A stretch of DNA of 64,000 nt from Paraspadella gotoi (GCA_051294375.1 CM119264.1:25236051-25300050); one strand, 5' to 3'; positions 37,328 to 49,929 are shown, counted from the first letter of the stretch. Notes: a model not told the origin generated them from the letters alone. A program made the numbers and translations.

Positions 37328-37543
37328 GAGAGAAGAGAGAGAGCAGGAGAGAGAGACACAGCAACGGAAGAAAAACACATTCCAACGTTTCTACTTAACA
37401 ATAAGAAAATATGTAAGAGATAATTATAAACCGGAATTATATGTAGTTAAAAAGAGAACGAAGACTAGAGTAACAAAAGATGAAAGAAACTGAGAGTGAA
37501 TAGAAGAAAAAAGGCATAAAGAGTAGTAAAAAAGTGAATAGGA

Positions 37544-37578
<35 letters not shown>

Positions 37579-38100
37579 AGAGAGAGGAGAGAGAGAGAGA
37601 AGAGAGGAGAGAGAGAGAGAGAATGATGAAGAGGTGAATGGAGGCCATTTTTTTTTCGCGAAAAACGATTTGGTTGAGAGCAGATATTTGTAGAAGTGAT
37701 AGAAACGTTAAAAGAAATAGAAATTCATCCAAAAAATGTTGTAGCGACGAAATAAATAAAGATGATTATATGATTTCTAATAAATAATTATCCGAATTTG
37801 AAATCACAATTGAAACGAAGGCAAAATGAATTTTAGTCGAGACAAAATCAAGACGGAATTGTAAAATGATTTCGCCTCCCAATACAATTCAAGTTAAGTA
37901 AAGCAGCGATTTTAGAACATTTCTTTGCATTTTTTTTTCATACCTAGTAACGACATGCATATTGAATAGTTAACTGTCTACGCCGTTTTCAAATGTAGAC
38001 TGCAGAGCCGATCCTTGTGGCATGACGCGACAATTCGCTCTAGTGAACTTTAAAGGGAAAAAAGTAATACGACTCCTTTAATATTTGTTTATGTCACAAC
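34000..38100. other. Intron, no exon supported
   Basis: AT-rich with purine-rich minisatellite-like stretches (36480-36680, 36960-37350), GA tracts at 37280-37345 and 37545-37620, a C-rich stretch at 35880-36130, and a GTC repeat at 35240. A GC-rich patch at 36120-36215 was considered as an exon and rejected. Confidence 0.55.
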
Positions 38101-38484
38101 AAGCTGAGAAGGCGCTCTCTCTTTCTCGCTCTCTCTTTCTCTCTCGCTCTTTCTCTCTCTTTCTCTCTCGCTCTCGCTTTCTCTTTCTCGCTCGCTCTTT
38201 TTCTCTTCAACCACTTCAAAATACCGTTTTGGCACGTTTAAATTTTTAGAAACAAATGTTTTTTCAGTCTACAAGTCTACATATCTAAGCGTACCGTATT
38301 TTAATTTTAAAAATTTTAATGACAAAACTAACAAAACAAAATTCTTCATATATATTATATAATTTATATTATAACGGCGGCACGACTCGCAACGCCAGGC
38401 AACGTTCGCCATTCAGGGTCGCGATTCTAAAACGACTGTTTTTAATTTTCGAGTTTATCTCGCAGCAAGAGACGATGGAGGTCG

Positions 38485-38549
<65 letters not shown>

Positions 38550-38589
38550 CCTGGCGCCTAATTAAAGGGTTCTTTTCGCTCTAGGTCGA

Positions 38590-38680
38590 TAACGCGGCGC
38601 GAAATAAAACCGGCGGCGTCAAGCGTGACGTCGTGTTGCCATGGCGACGCGCGGGGGGGGGGATTTCGGCGCGGTTTCAA
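38590..38680. promoter_or_regulatory. RFX X-box next to a CRE half-palindrome
   Basis: GTTGCCATGGCGAC at 38635-38648 matches the palindromic RFX X-box (GTTGCCATGGCAAC) with one change. TGACGTCG stands just upstream at 38626-38633. The surroundings are CpG-rich. It lies inside the proposed 33.8-42.2 kb intron of the Ig gene, so it could be an internal promoter or enhancer. Confidence 0.4.
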
Positions 38681-38867
38681 AAGATGGGAAAGAAAAGGAG
38701 AGAGAGTTGCTTGCGTGAATAATTTGCATACTCGTTCTTAGAAAAAGAATTTGGCAATTAACTGTCGCGAAATTGGGCGAACAAAAATTTAAATGGTTTT
38801 ATGTATTATTCCATGTCTTCTGTTTGCCTTCAAAAACAAAGAGACCAATGACATGAATAATGTATAT

Positions 38868-39471
38868 TGAATATTAAGGCGTAGTAAAATTTCTAAATTT
38901 AACTTTAATTAAAAGTGAGGAACAAACTACATTATACTAATGAAAAAAAAAAAAATTATAATAAATTTTACAATTTACGCAGTAGGCCATATTTATACTA
39001 GTACTAAACCAATAAATGTCAAAATTTCAAAACAGTTTTTTTTGAGATTTTTTTGCAGATTTAGATTCGTCATAAAAAGTTGATAAAAAGAAATATAACT
39101 CTTTTTGAAAAATTCCTTCATTAAGTAGGTCAAAAATTAGAAAAAGCTATATTTTAAGCAGAAAATTTACTTTTTATATATTAAATATAGTTTTTTAAAA
39201 ATTTAACCCACTTAATGAAAGGATTTTTAAAAATGATTTATTTTTCTTTTATCAACCTTTGACGAGGAATTCAAATCTGCAATCAAAATTAAGAAAAGCC
39301 TATTTTAAATTTTTTTGATTTTATAATAAAAATATATAAATATAGCCTACTGCAAAAATTACAAAACATAAAATTATTTTTTTTACAAATTAATGTTCAC
39401 TGATGGTATGTTGTTCATAATTGACTTTTAGAATTTTCGTATGTAACTTTCACTCCGCCTTATTGAATATT
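38868..39471. mobile_element. Fold-back (long inverted repeat) element, MITE-like
   Basis: The left arm starts ttgaatattaaggcgtagt and the right arm ends actccgccttattgaatat, which is its imperfect reverse complement. Inner parts pair as well: acgcagtaggccatattta with taaatatagcctactgc, gcagatttagattcgtca with tgacgaggaattcaaatctgc, and ttcattaagtaggt with acccacttaatga. The arms are nearly 300 bp each with a small A/T loop near 39.17 kb. There is no coding capacity. The ends suggest a non-autonomous DNA transposon of the fold-back/MITE class; the superfamily is not determined. Confidence 0.8.
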
Positions 39472-39945
39472 GTAAATAAATGTCAGATAAAATATTTCTA
39501 GATAATATGTTTGATCAAATGTAATAAAATCTTTCACCATTCGTTTCCTTTTTCACTGAAAATATAGGAGACACTTTAGTGAGTTCAAAAGGAAATGAAA
39601 TTTTTTTTAGATTAATACAAATATCTCGTATATTTTTTGGGTCGATGTATTTTTATTTTATATTCTCAATGTTTTTATTTCTATATCCGAACATTCATTC
39701 GAACCCTAACCGCAAAGACTAATTTTTCCTCACGTAAACGTTTTGGTATAACTTAATTCGGATTAAACGAAATGAGCTGAGATTTTTTGCAAAACTTTGA
39801 TATCGCGGGTTCGGGGGGGAGGAACGTCGCGGCGCCAGATCAATTTTAGGAGGAATTCAAATCTTGTTTACACATTATCGAAATCGCCCAACATCCAAGA
39901 TCGCAATGGCTTTTAGTCGCGGCTTTGACGTCGCAGAGGCAAACA

Positions 39946-40004
<59 letters not shown>

Positions 40005-40552
40005 CTTCCTCTTCAAATTTACTTTCCAACGTTCACTTTGTTTTCATTCCATTCGCGTTCAAATCCCGAGTTAGCAAACTTTTTTTTTTAGTTTTAATTA
40101 GAAATTATGCGTGAATCGCTTCGCAAACTCGTTCCGTTTGTGTGAAAAGAAAATTGATTCAGTTGGAGAAGAAGTGAGATGGATCAGAGGGCGTGATGTG
40201 AATAAGCGAGATCCGCCGGAGATCTCGAGGTGAACGTGAATAGGATTTCGTTTGTGGAATTAATGGGGAAAGTTTATTACTGTGAACTCGTATAAAAACT
40301 TGCAATATAAAATTGGGTAAATAAATTGGAAAATTATAAAATTCATTACAATGTAAAAACTTCGAATGATTATTTAGATTCAGAAACGTTAGGACAAAAC
40401 AGAGTAAAGGAATAAGTTTGAAATAAAAACAAGAGGATAAAGAGATAAAAAAAATAAAGAATAAAAAATATTAAAGAAAGAGAAAAAGAAAAAAATAAAT
40501 TAAGAATAAAAAAAAGAAGAAAAGAAACAAAGAAAAAAAAGAAAGATGGAAA

Positions 40553-40591
40553 AAAAGAAAGAAAGAAACACAGAAAGAAAGAAAGAAAAAG

Positions 40592-40678
<87 letters not shown>

Positions 40679-40692
40679 AGGAAAGAAAGAAA
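40553..40692. repeat. (GAAA)n tetranucleotide repeat
   Basis: About 140 bp of GAAA units, pure from about 40590, embedded in a 350-bp purine-only strand (40380-40700). Confidence 0.93.
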
Positions 40693-40985
40693 AAACGGAT
40701 ACGTAAGTAACTGAGCCAAGAAAGATGCTAAAACGTGAACAGAAGGAGGCGGTGAAAGACGTGAAGGAAAAAAGAAGTGAAATTGAAAACAAGTAAGACT
40801 CACTCTCACTCTCTCTCTCTCTGCTCTCTCTCCTCTCGTCTCTCTCATTCCCTCCCTCATATCGCTCTCCTTTCCTTCTCTCTCTCAGGATTAAATTATG
40901 CAAGAGCTCATTCTACTCATTTTTTTCCTTCAACTTCGGTTTCAACCAGCAGACGACCAAAGAGAGAAAGAGAGAGGATAGAAAG

Positions 40986-41028
<43 letters not shown>

Positions 41029-41224
41029 GAAGGAGAGAGAGAGAGAGAGAGAGAGAGAAGAGAGAGGAGAGAGAGAGAGAGGAAAGAGAAGAAATGGAAA
41101 CCCATTTTTGTTCTGTTTGTTTGGAAGGAGAAAAGTGGGAGTGGCGCTGGCGAGGGGACGCTCAGGTGGCGCTGGTTACGGTCGACGGGCGTCGCGCAGG
41201 AAAACGTTAGGGTTTTTTCTTCTT

Positions 41225-41260
41225 TTTTTTTTCAAGATGGCGGCGGCGCCGGAGGAGAAA
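41225..41260. promoter_or_regulatory. YY1-type site CAAGATGGCGGC
   Basis: CAAGATGGCGGC at 41233-41244 is a full YY1 consensus in a CpG-rich patch, followed by an open MAAAPEEKRKKRKREE and a stop. It could be a small first exon or chance. It sits in the same intron as the X-box at 38.6 kb. Confidence 0.3.
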
Positions 41261-42136
41261 AGGAAAAAAAGAAAAAGAGAAGAGTAAATTAAGGAAGAAG
41301 GGGAAGTAGGAAAAGCAAATTAGGCAGAGAAGAAGAATTGAAGAATAAATTAAGGAGGTAGGAATAAAATCAAGGAGAGAGAAAGGATGAAGAGCAAATG
41401 TAGAGTTAGAAGACAGAAAAAAAAAATTACTTGATGAATGAAAGAATTAGTAATTTGGAAGTAAATTACAAAGAATAATAATTATATTAAGCCAATAAAT
41501 ATCAAAAAAGAATTTGGGGATGAGATTAGAAGAAAACAAGAAAAAAACTTATTTTTTAATTTTTTTTAAAAATCCCTTTTTAAATGAACTGAAAGAAAAA
41601 AAAATGTGTTAAACATGTCTAATTGTCTATTGTCTAATCCACCTTTGAAGTCGATTAGCGATTCGTAACAGCATAAAATGAAATAACAAAATTAAACTCC
41701 CCCCCCAGCCAGTTCAGAAAAAGCAAAACACGAAAAAGGTCGCTCTCGTCCTCAGGTGAGATACATTCCCTTGGCGGGAGAAGCAGCCAAAAACGTCAAG
41801 CGACGGAAACCAAGAGTCGAACATAAAAACAGCAACAGATTTCCAAAATGTCTCCGTCGTTTCCTTTTTTAAAAACTTCGTCGTTGAGGATAACGACGTC
41901 AACAATAACACGAAAAAAGGCGGGAAATATGTCCCCACCCCCAACGACCCGCTCCCTCTCTCCCTCTTTCGGCACAAAAAGAAAGAGAAAGGAGAGTTTT
42001 TTGTGTTGACGTTCGTCGCCTGGCATACCGGCGGTGTTTGTGCGCGGGATTTTCGAGGTAAGAAGATCGGATCGGACAATATGATGGCTGAGCGAGAGAG
42101 AGAGAGAGAGAGAGGAGGAGAAGAGAGAGAGGAGAG

Positions 42137-42173
<37 letters not shown>

Positions 42174-42197
42174 AGAGAGAGAGACTGACCGACCTAC

Positions 42198-42496
42198 CCT
42201 TCCGTTCCCATTTGACGACCCCGCCGTGGAACCGCGTGGCGTCGCTGACGTCGTCGTTCGGACCGGAAATCGTCCACGAGATGTTGCTCTTCGGTGCCAG
42301 AGGATTCGAGGAAATGACGCAAGTGACGTTGTAAGGCGAGGTGGGCGTGGCGATCGTGTCGGCGCCGAGAACGAGCATTTCCGGCGTCAGTCCGGCGCCG
42401 TCGTCGGCGACCTCGTTTAGCGGCGAAGTCGAGGATAACGTCTCTGGGCTGAAGGTGAAGTTCACAATAGTCGTGAATGTCACAACTTCCAGCTCA
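42198..42496 (-). CDS. Ig gene exon: spacer domain 1 and start of C2 module 2
   Basis: Acceptor gtgatcag (phase 2; the split codon makes Ser) and donor AAGG|GTAGGT (phase 1), 99 full codons. The first half has EVVTFTTIVNFTFSPETL and an acidic loop NEVADDGAG, which align by eye with spacer domain 2 in 30976-31165. The second half is a C2-type Ig start: SPYNVTCVISSNPLAPKSN then ISWTISG (first Cys, Pro-rich loop, Trp). It ends ATRFHGGVVKWERK. There are N-glycosylation sequons at NFT, NVT and NIS. Confidence 0.82.
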
Positions 42497-42811
42497 CTGA
42501 TCACATGCGCAACAAATGTATCAAAGATTTGAGCATATTACCCTAAAAGCCACCAAAGCGTATAATCTCTAAATCTGTATTTTTGGAGTTTGAACTGTGA
42601 CGTGGTTAGACATTAACTATAAAAACTAAGGACAATGTAATTAAATAAATTACCTACAACCGACCTTTTATTTTATGGATTAAATTTAATCTAAACGACA
42701 TTAAAAATCGTTAATTTTCTTTCGTAAATGATAAAATTTTAAGGAAGTTTAATTGCATATGCGTATTTGAATCATTCTTTTTTTCCCTTGACCGAAAAAA
42801 CCCAAACAGAC

Positions 42812-43116
42812 CTGGAATCGTCTCCCATCCGCAGCCGCCGCCGCCGCTGCAGCACCAGCGTCCGCTCGACGGGGCACTCGATCCGCGGCTCGAACATGAC
42901 CTCGAGACTCTCGTAGCCGCAGGAGAGGAAAGGGTAAGAGTTGTTCCAGTAGTCGTGAAAGGCCTGACACCGCAGCGGAACTCCCAGGTCGGAGTGGTGC
43001 GGAGTGAAGAGGAACTCGGACACGCTGCTGTTGCTGAAGGAGGAGAGTTTGCCCTGGGTGGAGAAGTCCCCCTTTTTCCAGAAGAGTTGGGGTTTGATCT
43101 CGCCGTAGGAAGATAC
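42812..43116 (-). CDS. Ig gene exon: C2 module 1 core and start of spacer domain 1
   Basis: I place the acceptor at cttcaacccaag|GTATCT (phase 0, after a pyrimidine-rich run). A competing acceptor 31 nt upstream (ccgcag) would add SGLPLSLQPK but breaks phase with the previous exon. The donor is TTCCAG|GTCTGT (phase 2, not the best consensus). The 101 codons include KPQLFWKKGDFS (strand C Trp), SVSEFLFTPHHSDLG, then PLRCQAFHDYWNNSYPF (second Cys) and ESLEVMFEPRIECP, the G strand and link to a spacer. A run of basic residues (LQRRRRLRM) follows. Confidence 0.82.
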
Positions 43117-45371
43117 CTTGGGTTGAAGAGAGAGTGGGAGGCCTGAACTGCGGTTTGAAACAAGCACCGCTTTTTTTCTTTGTATTGATTGTCCGTCTTA
43201 TTTTGTTAAGTTACGGTTGAAGTCGTCGTTATTTTCAATTCAGCTCGTAAAGTTTCTTATGTTTGCGAGGTGTACAAATGTCCCTTTATTCGTTTTAGTT
43301 AAATACATTTATTTGTTTTTTTGTTTTGATTGTTTTATTTGCCATTACTTTACGAGTTCAATGAATCATGAATGAGAGTATTTCCTTTTTTTCGTGTAAA
43401 CTTTAAGTAATATAATCTTTTATATAACCGAATGATAGTTAACGATTTTTATCATTTATAAAATTTGCATCTGGAATCCGTTTTTCCCTTTTTCATCGAT
43501 AGGTAATACGATTCTTTTATTAAGAAGTTTTATTTTCTTTTTTTTTTTTAAGTTCATTTTCCTCGCAGATATTTTTCTCCGTCATCTTTACGATTCTGTG
43601 CCTTCTGCTCTCTAACGCGATATCGAATATCGAAAAAGAAAATCTCGAACGGAGACATCAAAAATGTCTTTGGGGAAGCATTGAAAATAGTTAAACTCTT
43701 GGTAAAGCATCTCAATGCTCGACTAAGCTATGAAGTGCAGGGCGAATCGCGGCGAAGTAACATCGTGGAATCCATCGTTCAATGAAATTGAAATTTCCAT
43801 GTCTTTGCTCCTCCTCCTCTCACTTTTTCCTCTTCCTCTTTGCCTCTTTCAAAAGTCAAACTTTAAAAACGCGTGATTCGGATGACAAAATCTTTATTCA
43901 TAACACTTTTATCTTTCTAAGCTTTTTTNNNNNNNNNNNNNNNNNNNNNNNNNNNNNNNNNNNNNNNNNNNNNNNNNNNNNNNNNNNNNNNNNNNNNNNN
44001 NNNNNNNNNNNNNNNNNNNNNNNNNNNNNNNNNNNNNNNNNNNNNNNNNNNNNNNNNNNNNNNNNNNNNNNNNNNNNNNNNNNNNNNNNNNNNNNNNNNN
44101 NNNNNNNNNNNNNNNNNNNNNNNNNNNNNNNNNNNNNNNNNNNNNNNNNNNNNNNNNNNNNNNNNNNNNNNNNNNNNNNNNNNNNNNNNNNNNNNNNNNN
44201 NNNNNNNNNNNNNNNNNNNNNNNNNNNNNNNNNNNNNNNNNNNNNNTGCCTCACATTCATAAACCTGTCACTTTGGATGTCATCTCGAAAACTTTCGACC
44301 TTAATTTTCTTTTCCTTTCACTTCAGTCTTCTTTTTTTTGGTTTATATTTTACTACCGACTTCTTTTTGTTNNNNNNNNNNNNNNNNNNNNNNNNNNNNN
44401 NNNNNNNNNNNNNNNNNNNNNNNNNNNNNNNNNNNNNNNNNNNNNNNNNNNNNNNNNNNNNNNNNNNNNNNNNNNNNNNNNNNNNNNNNNNNNNNNNNNN
44501 NNNNNNNNNNNNNNNNNNNNNNNNNNNNNNNNNNNNNNNNNNNNNNNNNNNNNNNNNNNNNNNNNNNNNNNNNNNNNNNNNNNNNNNNNNNNNNNNNNNN
44601 NNNNNNNNNNNNNNNNNNNNNNNNNNNNNNNNNNNNNNNNNNNNNNNNNNNNNNNNNNNNNNNNNNNNNNNNNNNNNNNNNNNNNNNNNCTTTATTCCCT
44701 ATTAATCTTTCTTACACGAGTCTGTCGTTTATTGAATTTCATTTTCTTGTTCCTCTCTTTTTTCTTTCTGCATCGATTCCTTTTTTTCTTCCACTCAACA
44801 ATCGACCAAATTTCTTAACGATTTAAATCGTTTGTATTTTCTGTGTGAAGTAATTGAATCGCATAGACTTTCTCCCAAACCACATCTTTATTTTTCCCCC
44901 CCTTTTTTTTAAGCCAAGAATTCTACATCGAGTTGAGCATCTGTCCTCCCCCGGGCTCGCATCTGTCGTCGTCGTCGTCATATTCGTCGTCGTCCCACCC
45001 TTGCCTCCCTTGCTCCCACAAAAATCACATCATGAAGTTTTTCTCGCGTTAATCTTCGGTGTTCGTGCTTAATCCAGGAGCTTAGTATCCAGCCAAACTC
45101 TCTCTCTTTCTTGCTTCTCTCTTTCTTTCCCTTTTTCTTTTCGTCTTTTAATCTTTGCATACATCTCTTTTCATTTTTTTTTGGAAGTCTTTCTATTTAG
45201 GGTTTTTAGACCTTTGTTCATCTTATGTATCATTTATTTTAATCTTTTTTTCCTCCTTTCCATATTTTCATTAATTTTTTTGTCTCGTTCGCACTTGGTC
45301 TAAACGTAGGTTTCGCCACGTTAACTTGCATTGTGTCATATCTCTCTTCCCTTGTCTTTCCCTCATCTCCA

Positions 45372-45412
<41 letters not shown>

Positions 45413-48412
45413 GCAGAGCCCGATACCAGCGTATGTTCTCGACCACGTTAAACACTTGACAGATTTGTGTCATATCCTCATCGTTCCCTTGTCTTTCCAG
45501 CTCATCTACGCATTCCAATCTTCTCTCATGCTCTCTCTCGTCTGCCTCTCCTCTGCTCCTCTCTCTCATCTCTCTCCTCACAGTCTGCTCTGCTCTCTCT
45601 GCCTCCTCATCTTCTGGTCAGCCCTCCTCACTTCCTTCCTCTCCCTCTTCACGCCGGCCGGTCGGTTTCCGATTGCCACTCTCTGAACATTTATTACCGC
45701 GCTTCTGATCCCGCCTGGCATTATATCGAACGCCGTAGTTATGGCATTATTCGGAACGACAGTCGACAGCGTGAAGGACACGCGTACCTCACGTCAGGGG
45801 ATATCTCTCCATCATCGTCACTCTCGCTCTCTCTCCCATCTCTCTCTCTCCATCTCTCTCGTCCTCTCTGCTGATTCCTCTTTTTAAGCATTTTTTTTTC
45901 TATANNNNNNNNNNNNNNNNNNNNNNNNNTTTTCAAGAATCTCCGCTAATGGACTAAAGCTTGATTAATTAACTGAACTCTCCAAAAAAAATTTGGCACA
46001 TCCTGCAAGCAAGCTTTCAATTTCCGGTTCCAATATGCAAGTAGCTTCTCTATATCCCCATACTCGTCCACCATCTAAACCGACAAAGCTGCCAAGAAAA
46101 CCGTAAACTAAACGGCGTGAATTTTTCTCTTCTTCTCCTTCAATTCTTTGGGGACACAATGGATATAAAAACAGCGTCAAAAAGATTTTCCCTCACATCC
46201 TCGTGATTCCAGCGAAGGAAAAAAAAGAGGGCGTGTCAAAAAAAAGGAGAAAAAAAGAAAAAAAGAATTCGTATCTGCTTCGTGTATCTAAATTTCATTG
46301 GAGGAGAAAGGGGAAATAAAAAAAAAGGTATGTAGGAGAGATCAGAGGGGAGGAAAGGAAGGTAGAAACGTTGAAAGAGAGAAAAAATGAAGGAAAGAAA
46401 AGAATAAAGAAAGAATAAAAAGAGAAAGGTTTCGAGTGTCTGCCAGTCTGAGGAGAAAAAAAAGAATAAAAAGAATTTTCGACTGGGGAGAGAAAGAAAG
46501 AGACAGAAGGGAGAAATAGAGAAAAGGAGAAAGTAAAAAAAGAAAAGAAAGAAAAGTCGCTCATTTTTCAATAACATCGGTTTTGGAAATGGAGAGAGAT
46601 TTCGGCAAAGAGAAATAAAGGGCAGAAATAAAGGGAAGGGAAGCAGAAGAAGGAAGTGAAAGGAAAAGTCATTATAGATTACAAAAGCAATAGGAAATTA
46701 AGAAAAGAGAGATGAATAGAAGGAAATAAAAGGTAAGAAAATAAGAAGAAAAGAAAAAAGAAGAAATTTACAGAAGAAAGTAAGTTAAGAACAACTTCAG
46801 TAATCAAAGGACTTAATGAAATAGAGAAGAAAATACATGCTAAAATAGAAACTTTCCCGACAAAAAAAACCAAAGGATGCAAGTAGCTCACACAACGCAT
46901 AAACAGTAAACGCGTGAAAACTCCGTAAATGTTGGGGAAAATCGGGGCGATCCTCGCCCATGGAAAAAAAAATCCTTTGGCGAAAGACGCCGAAAAGAGA
47001 GACGCAATTTAGTTCCATAATCCTCGCTGCGACTAAAAATGAAACTCGGCTTGGCACGGGAAACTGTGGGGGAGGGGGGGTTAGTGAGGGTGGAATTGGG
47101 ATTGACTGTGGCGAGATCGTGGCGCGGGTTTTATGATTGGACGAATAACCATCTGAGCGGGAAAATAAGCATGAAATCGAGATCAGCGGGGAAAAGTTTA
47201 TGGTACTGGAGTGGAATATATATTTTGGGGTTAATATGTTTTATGTAGCTTCGTATGATTGATTTTAATTCAATGTACAACTTTAAATAATTTTATTTAA
47301 TAACGTACTGTTAAGAGGACACGCTTTGTCAAAAATAGATATAATTAGGTAGAATAGGAAAATTGCCGATAATAAAAAAGAAAATGATAATCATATGTAG
47401 TGACGGACATTGGTCAAGGGTGAAGCGATGGAACAAAGCATAAAGGTAGGGTTAAGGAACAAAGGGAGAACCCATTTTCAATGAGTTGGCAACGCGGATG
47501 TTGGCAGAGGTTGCCAAATCGACATTGGCCGCTCGCAGCACCGCCATAGTCAATTGTTGGTTCGCAGCTTCGCAGCTTCGCAGCTTCCCTATTCAATCGA
47601 ATGAGATCCGATCCACTACTGTTGGTTCACATCACAACCTTAAGAATGTCGACAAATCATAAATTGGAGCATTAGTGACTCGCGACAAAAATCCAGGCCA
47701 GAAATGACAATTGCGAGGCACCAATGGCTCAAGAGGTCTCAGCCGATCTAAGCCGCGGCGCTTTCTAGTCGCCTTGACTCTGCCTGGCGACAGAAGTGTC
47801 GCCGCACAATCGTTATAAACGACTTAAATCTGTCATGGCTGGTTGAGAGTGGCTCGCGTAAACTATTTTTAAACGAGTTTGTATTTGACATGATGAAAAC
47901 TTGAACAAACAATATGAACAAATGTGCAAACAGGCAAACCAAGTTTTTATTCCTCCTCCTCTTCCTCTTTCTTTTTTACCTCGTTCCAGTTTTCCTAGCT
48001 CTAAGAACACGTTTTTTAGATCATAAAACCTTTTTTAGTTACGATATTCTTTTTCTATGATTACTTATTTAAGAAAAAAACAGACCAAAAGCGCCGATAC
48101 TACAAACATTTTAAAGACGAAGACGGAGAAGAGCGTAAAACTCTAGTCTTTACTCCGTGAGACTTTGTGAGACTTTGTGAAATTGAGGAGACGGGCGATC
48201 GTAAGAAGAGCGGAAAAGAAAGACGAAGAAGAAAAAAAAGGAAAGACGACTCGGGGAAACCGAAAATAGGAAAATACATCATCTTAGCTGCAACCAGCGC
48301 CGCCTGTGGCGGTATGCGGACAATAAATCGAGTGGCCTTTTGTTTTCGGGGTTTTTTTTTTTATTTTTAGGAATCTAGGTCTATACTGTTTTGGAAGACT
48401 GCTTGGCGTATA

Positions 48413-48463
48413 AGAGGAGAGAGATGAGAGAGAGAGAGTGAAGAGAGAGGAGGACGGAGGAGA

Positions 48464-48501
<38 letters not shown>

Positions 48502-48902
48502 GAGCGAGCGAGAGAGAGAGAGAAGAGAGAGAAGAAGGGAGGAGAGAGACGAGAGCGAGAGGAGAGAAAGAGAGGGAGGAGAGAGAGAGAAAGAAAGAGG
48601 AGAGAGAGAGAGAAGAGAGAGAGAAAGAGAGAAAGAGAGAGAGAGAGAGAGAAGAAGAGAGAAGAAGGAGAGAGAGAGAGAGGAGGAGAAGACGAGAGAG
48701 GAGGGAGGAGGGGGAGAAGGGAGAGGGGACGAGAGAGACGGCAGAAGAGAGATGAGAGAAAGAGAGAGGACGAAGAGACAGACCGGAGAGAAGGACGAGA
48801 GAGAGAGAAGAGAAGAGTGAGAGAGAGAGAGAAAGAAGATGAGAGAGAGAAAGAGAGAGAGAGAGAGAGAAAGAGAGAAGAGAGAGAAAGAAAGAGAGAG
48901 AG

Positions 48903-48945
<43 letters not shown>
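48413..48945. repeat. 530-bp imperfect (GA)n tract
   Basis: GA repeats interrupted by GG, AA and single C. The interruptions look like read noise in a long homogeneous tract. It gives false Ser-Leu and Arg-Glu frames on both strands. Confidence 0.93.
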
Positions 48946-49929
48946 CAAAAGGGAGCATATACTTGAACTTCGCGGACCCAATTTCGTCACATCTATTGTT
49001 TCCGGCTGCCGGCTTATTGTCTTCCCTCCGTCCGCGGTCAGGTCGCGGACTGACGCCGAACCTGACCCCGACGGGTCATTCTCTTCTCTTCTCTTCTCTT
49101 CTCTTCCCTCTCGCCCGCGGCATCCGGGCTTCAATGATCGGAGTCCGCGATAACCTACGGAGCTGAAAGTCGCGGATCGAGACCTTTTTCTTCTCTTTCC
49201 TTTAATCTTAAAAGAATAAAAAATTATGAAAAATAAAATGATAAAAAAATAATAAATAAAAAAGGAAGGAAATAAATAAACAAATTGATTGTGAAAAAAA
49301 TATGGTCACAGACTCTCTCTCTTCTTCTCTTTTTATTCTTTTTTCTTTAATTTTCTATCTTCTATGATTTTGAATTTATTCTGACTTATTTCTTTTTTCC
49401 CTTAATTATTGTTTTCTTTTTTCTTTAATTTTCATTTGTATCAATTTGTATTTAATATTTTTTTAAACTGTGAAACAAAAAAATTACAATTTCTATTATT
49501 AAATGATTTAAAAATGATTAAAAAAGAATACTGGCAGGCGAAAATTGCTTAGGATTCCTCTTAAGATTTCCAGACAAACTGTTTTTGCTCGGGCTTTTTG
49601 TTTCAGCTTTGCTCCACTCTCCACTCTCGTATAAAGCGACCTCTCAAAACAATTTTTGGCGCAAAGGCAGCTTTTCCCAGACAAAGACAGGGTTAAAAAC
49701 TTTGCTAGACTTTTCCCAAAAAATTTGATATTTAGGTAATCGAATTCAAATTAAAAATAATTAAAATCAATTAAATGTTTTAGTGAGAAAAAAAATATTT
49801 TTGTTTTATTTGCAGTGTTTAGAGACAGTTTGAGTTTAGTTTTGACAACGATTTTATTTTATTGTAAAAACAGACATGTTCGGCTTCATTTCAGTGTTTA
49901 AAATTTAAACAATTAAAAATTCCATAATT

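Larger units (their letters stand above)
39480..42195. other. Intron, repeats only
   Basis: A (CT)26 run (39950-40001), purine-only strand 40380-40720, paired CT/GA tracts at 40800-41090, the YY1-like site, then AT-rich sequence and a GA tract at 42092-42183 directly beside the exon at 42198. Confidence 0.55.

Noticed and set aside
40370-40903. Phe/Ser/Leu-rich minus frame resembling a membrane protein
   Set aside because: It is the translation of the GAAA/TTTC repeat.
43117-43147. Extended start of the 42.8-43.1 kb exon at the ccgcag acceptor
   Set aside because: Phase 2 start conflicts with the phase-0 end at 52293. The inner acceptor restores phase and gives normal Cys-Trp spacing.
46920-47075. 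Minus-strand exon after the very good acceptor ccccccctcccccacag
   Set aside because: Two frames open, no usable donor, and no exon is needed in this intron. The C-run is probably chance.
48284-49134. Long Ser/Leu-rich and Arg/Glu-rich open frames (here, 62.0-62.5 kb, 21.1-21.6 kb, 28.4-28.7 kb and elsewhere)
   Set aside because: They are translations of AG/CT microsatellites. A dinucleotide repeat without TGA/TAA/TAG stays open in all frames.
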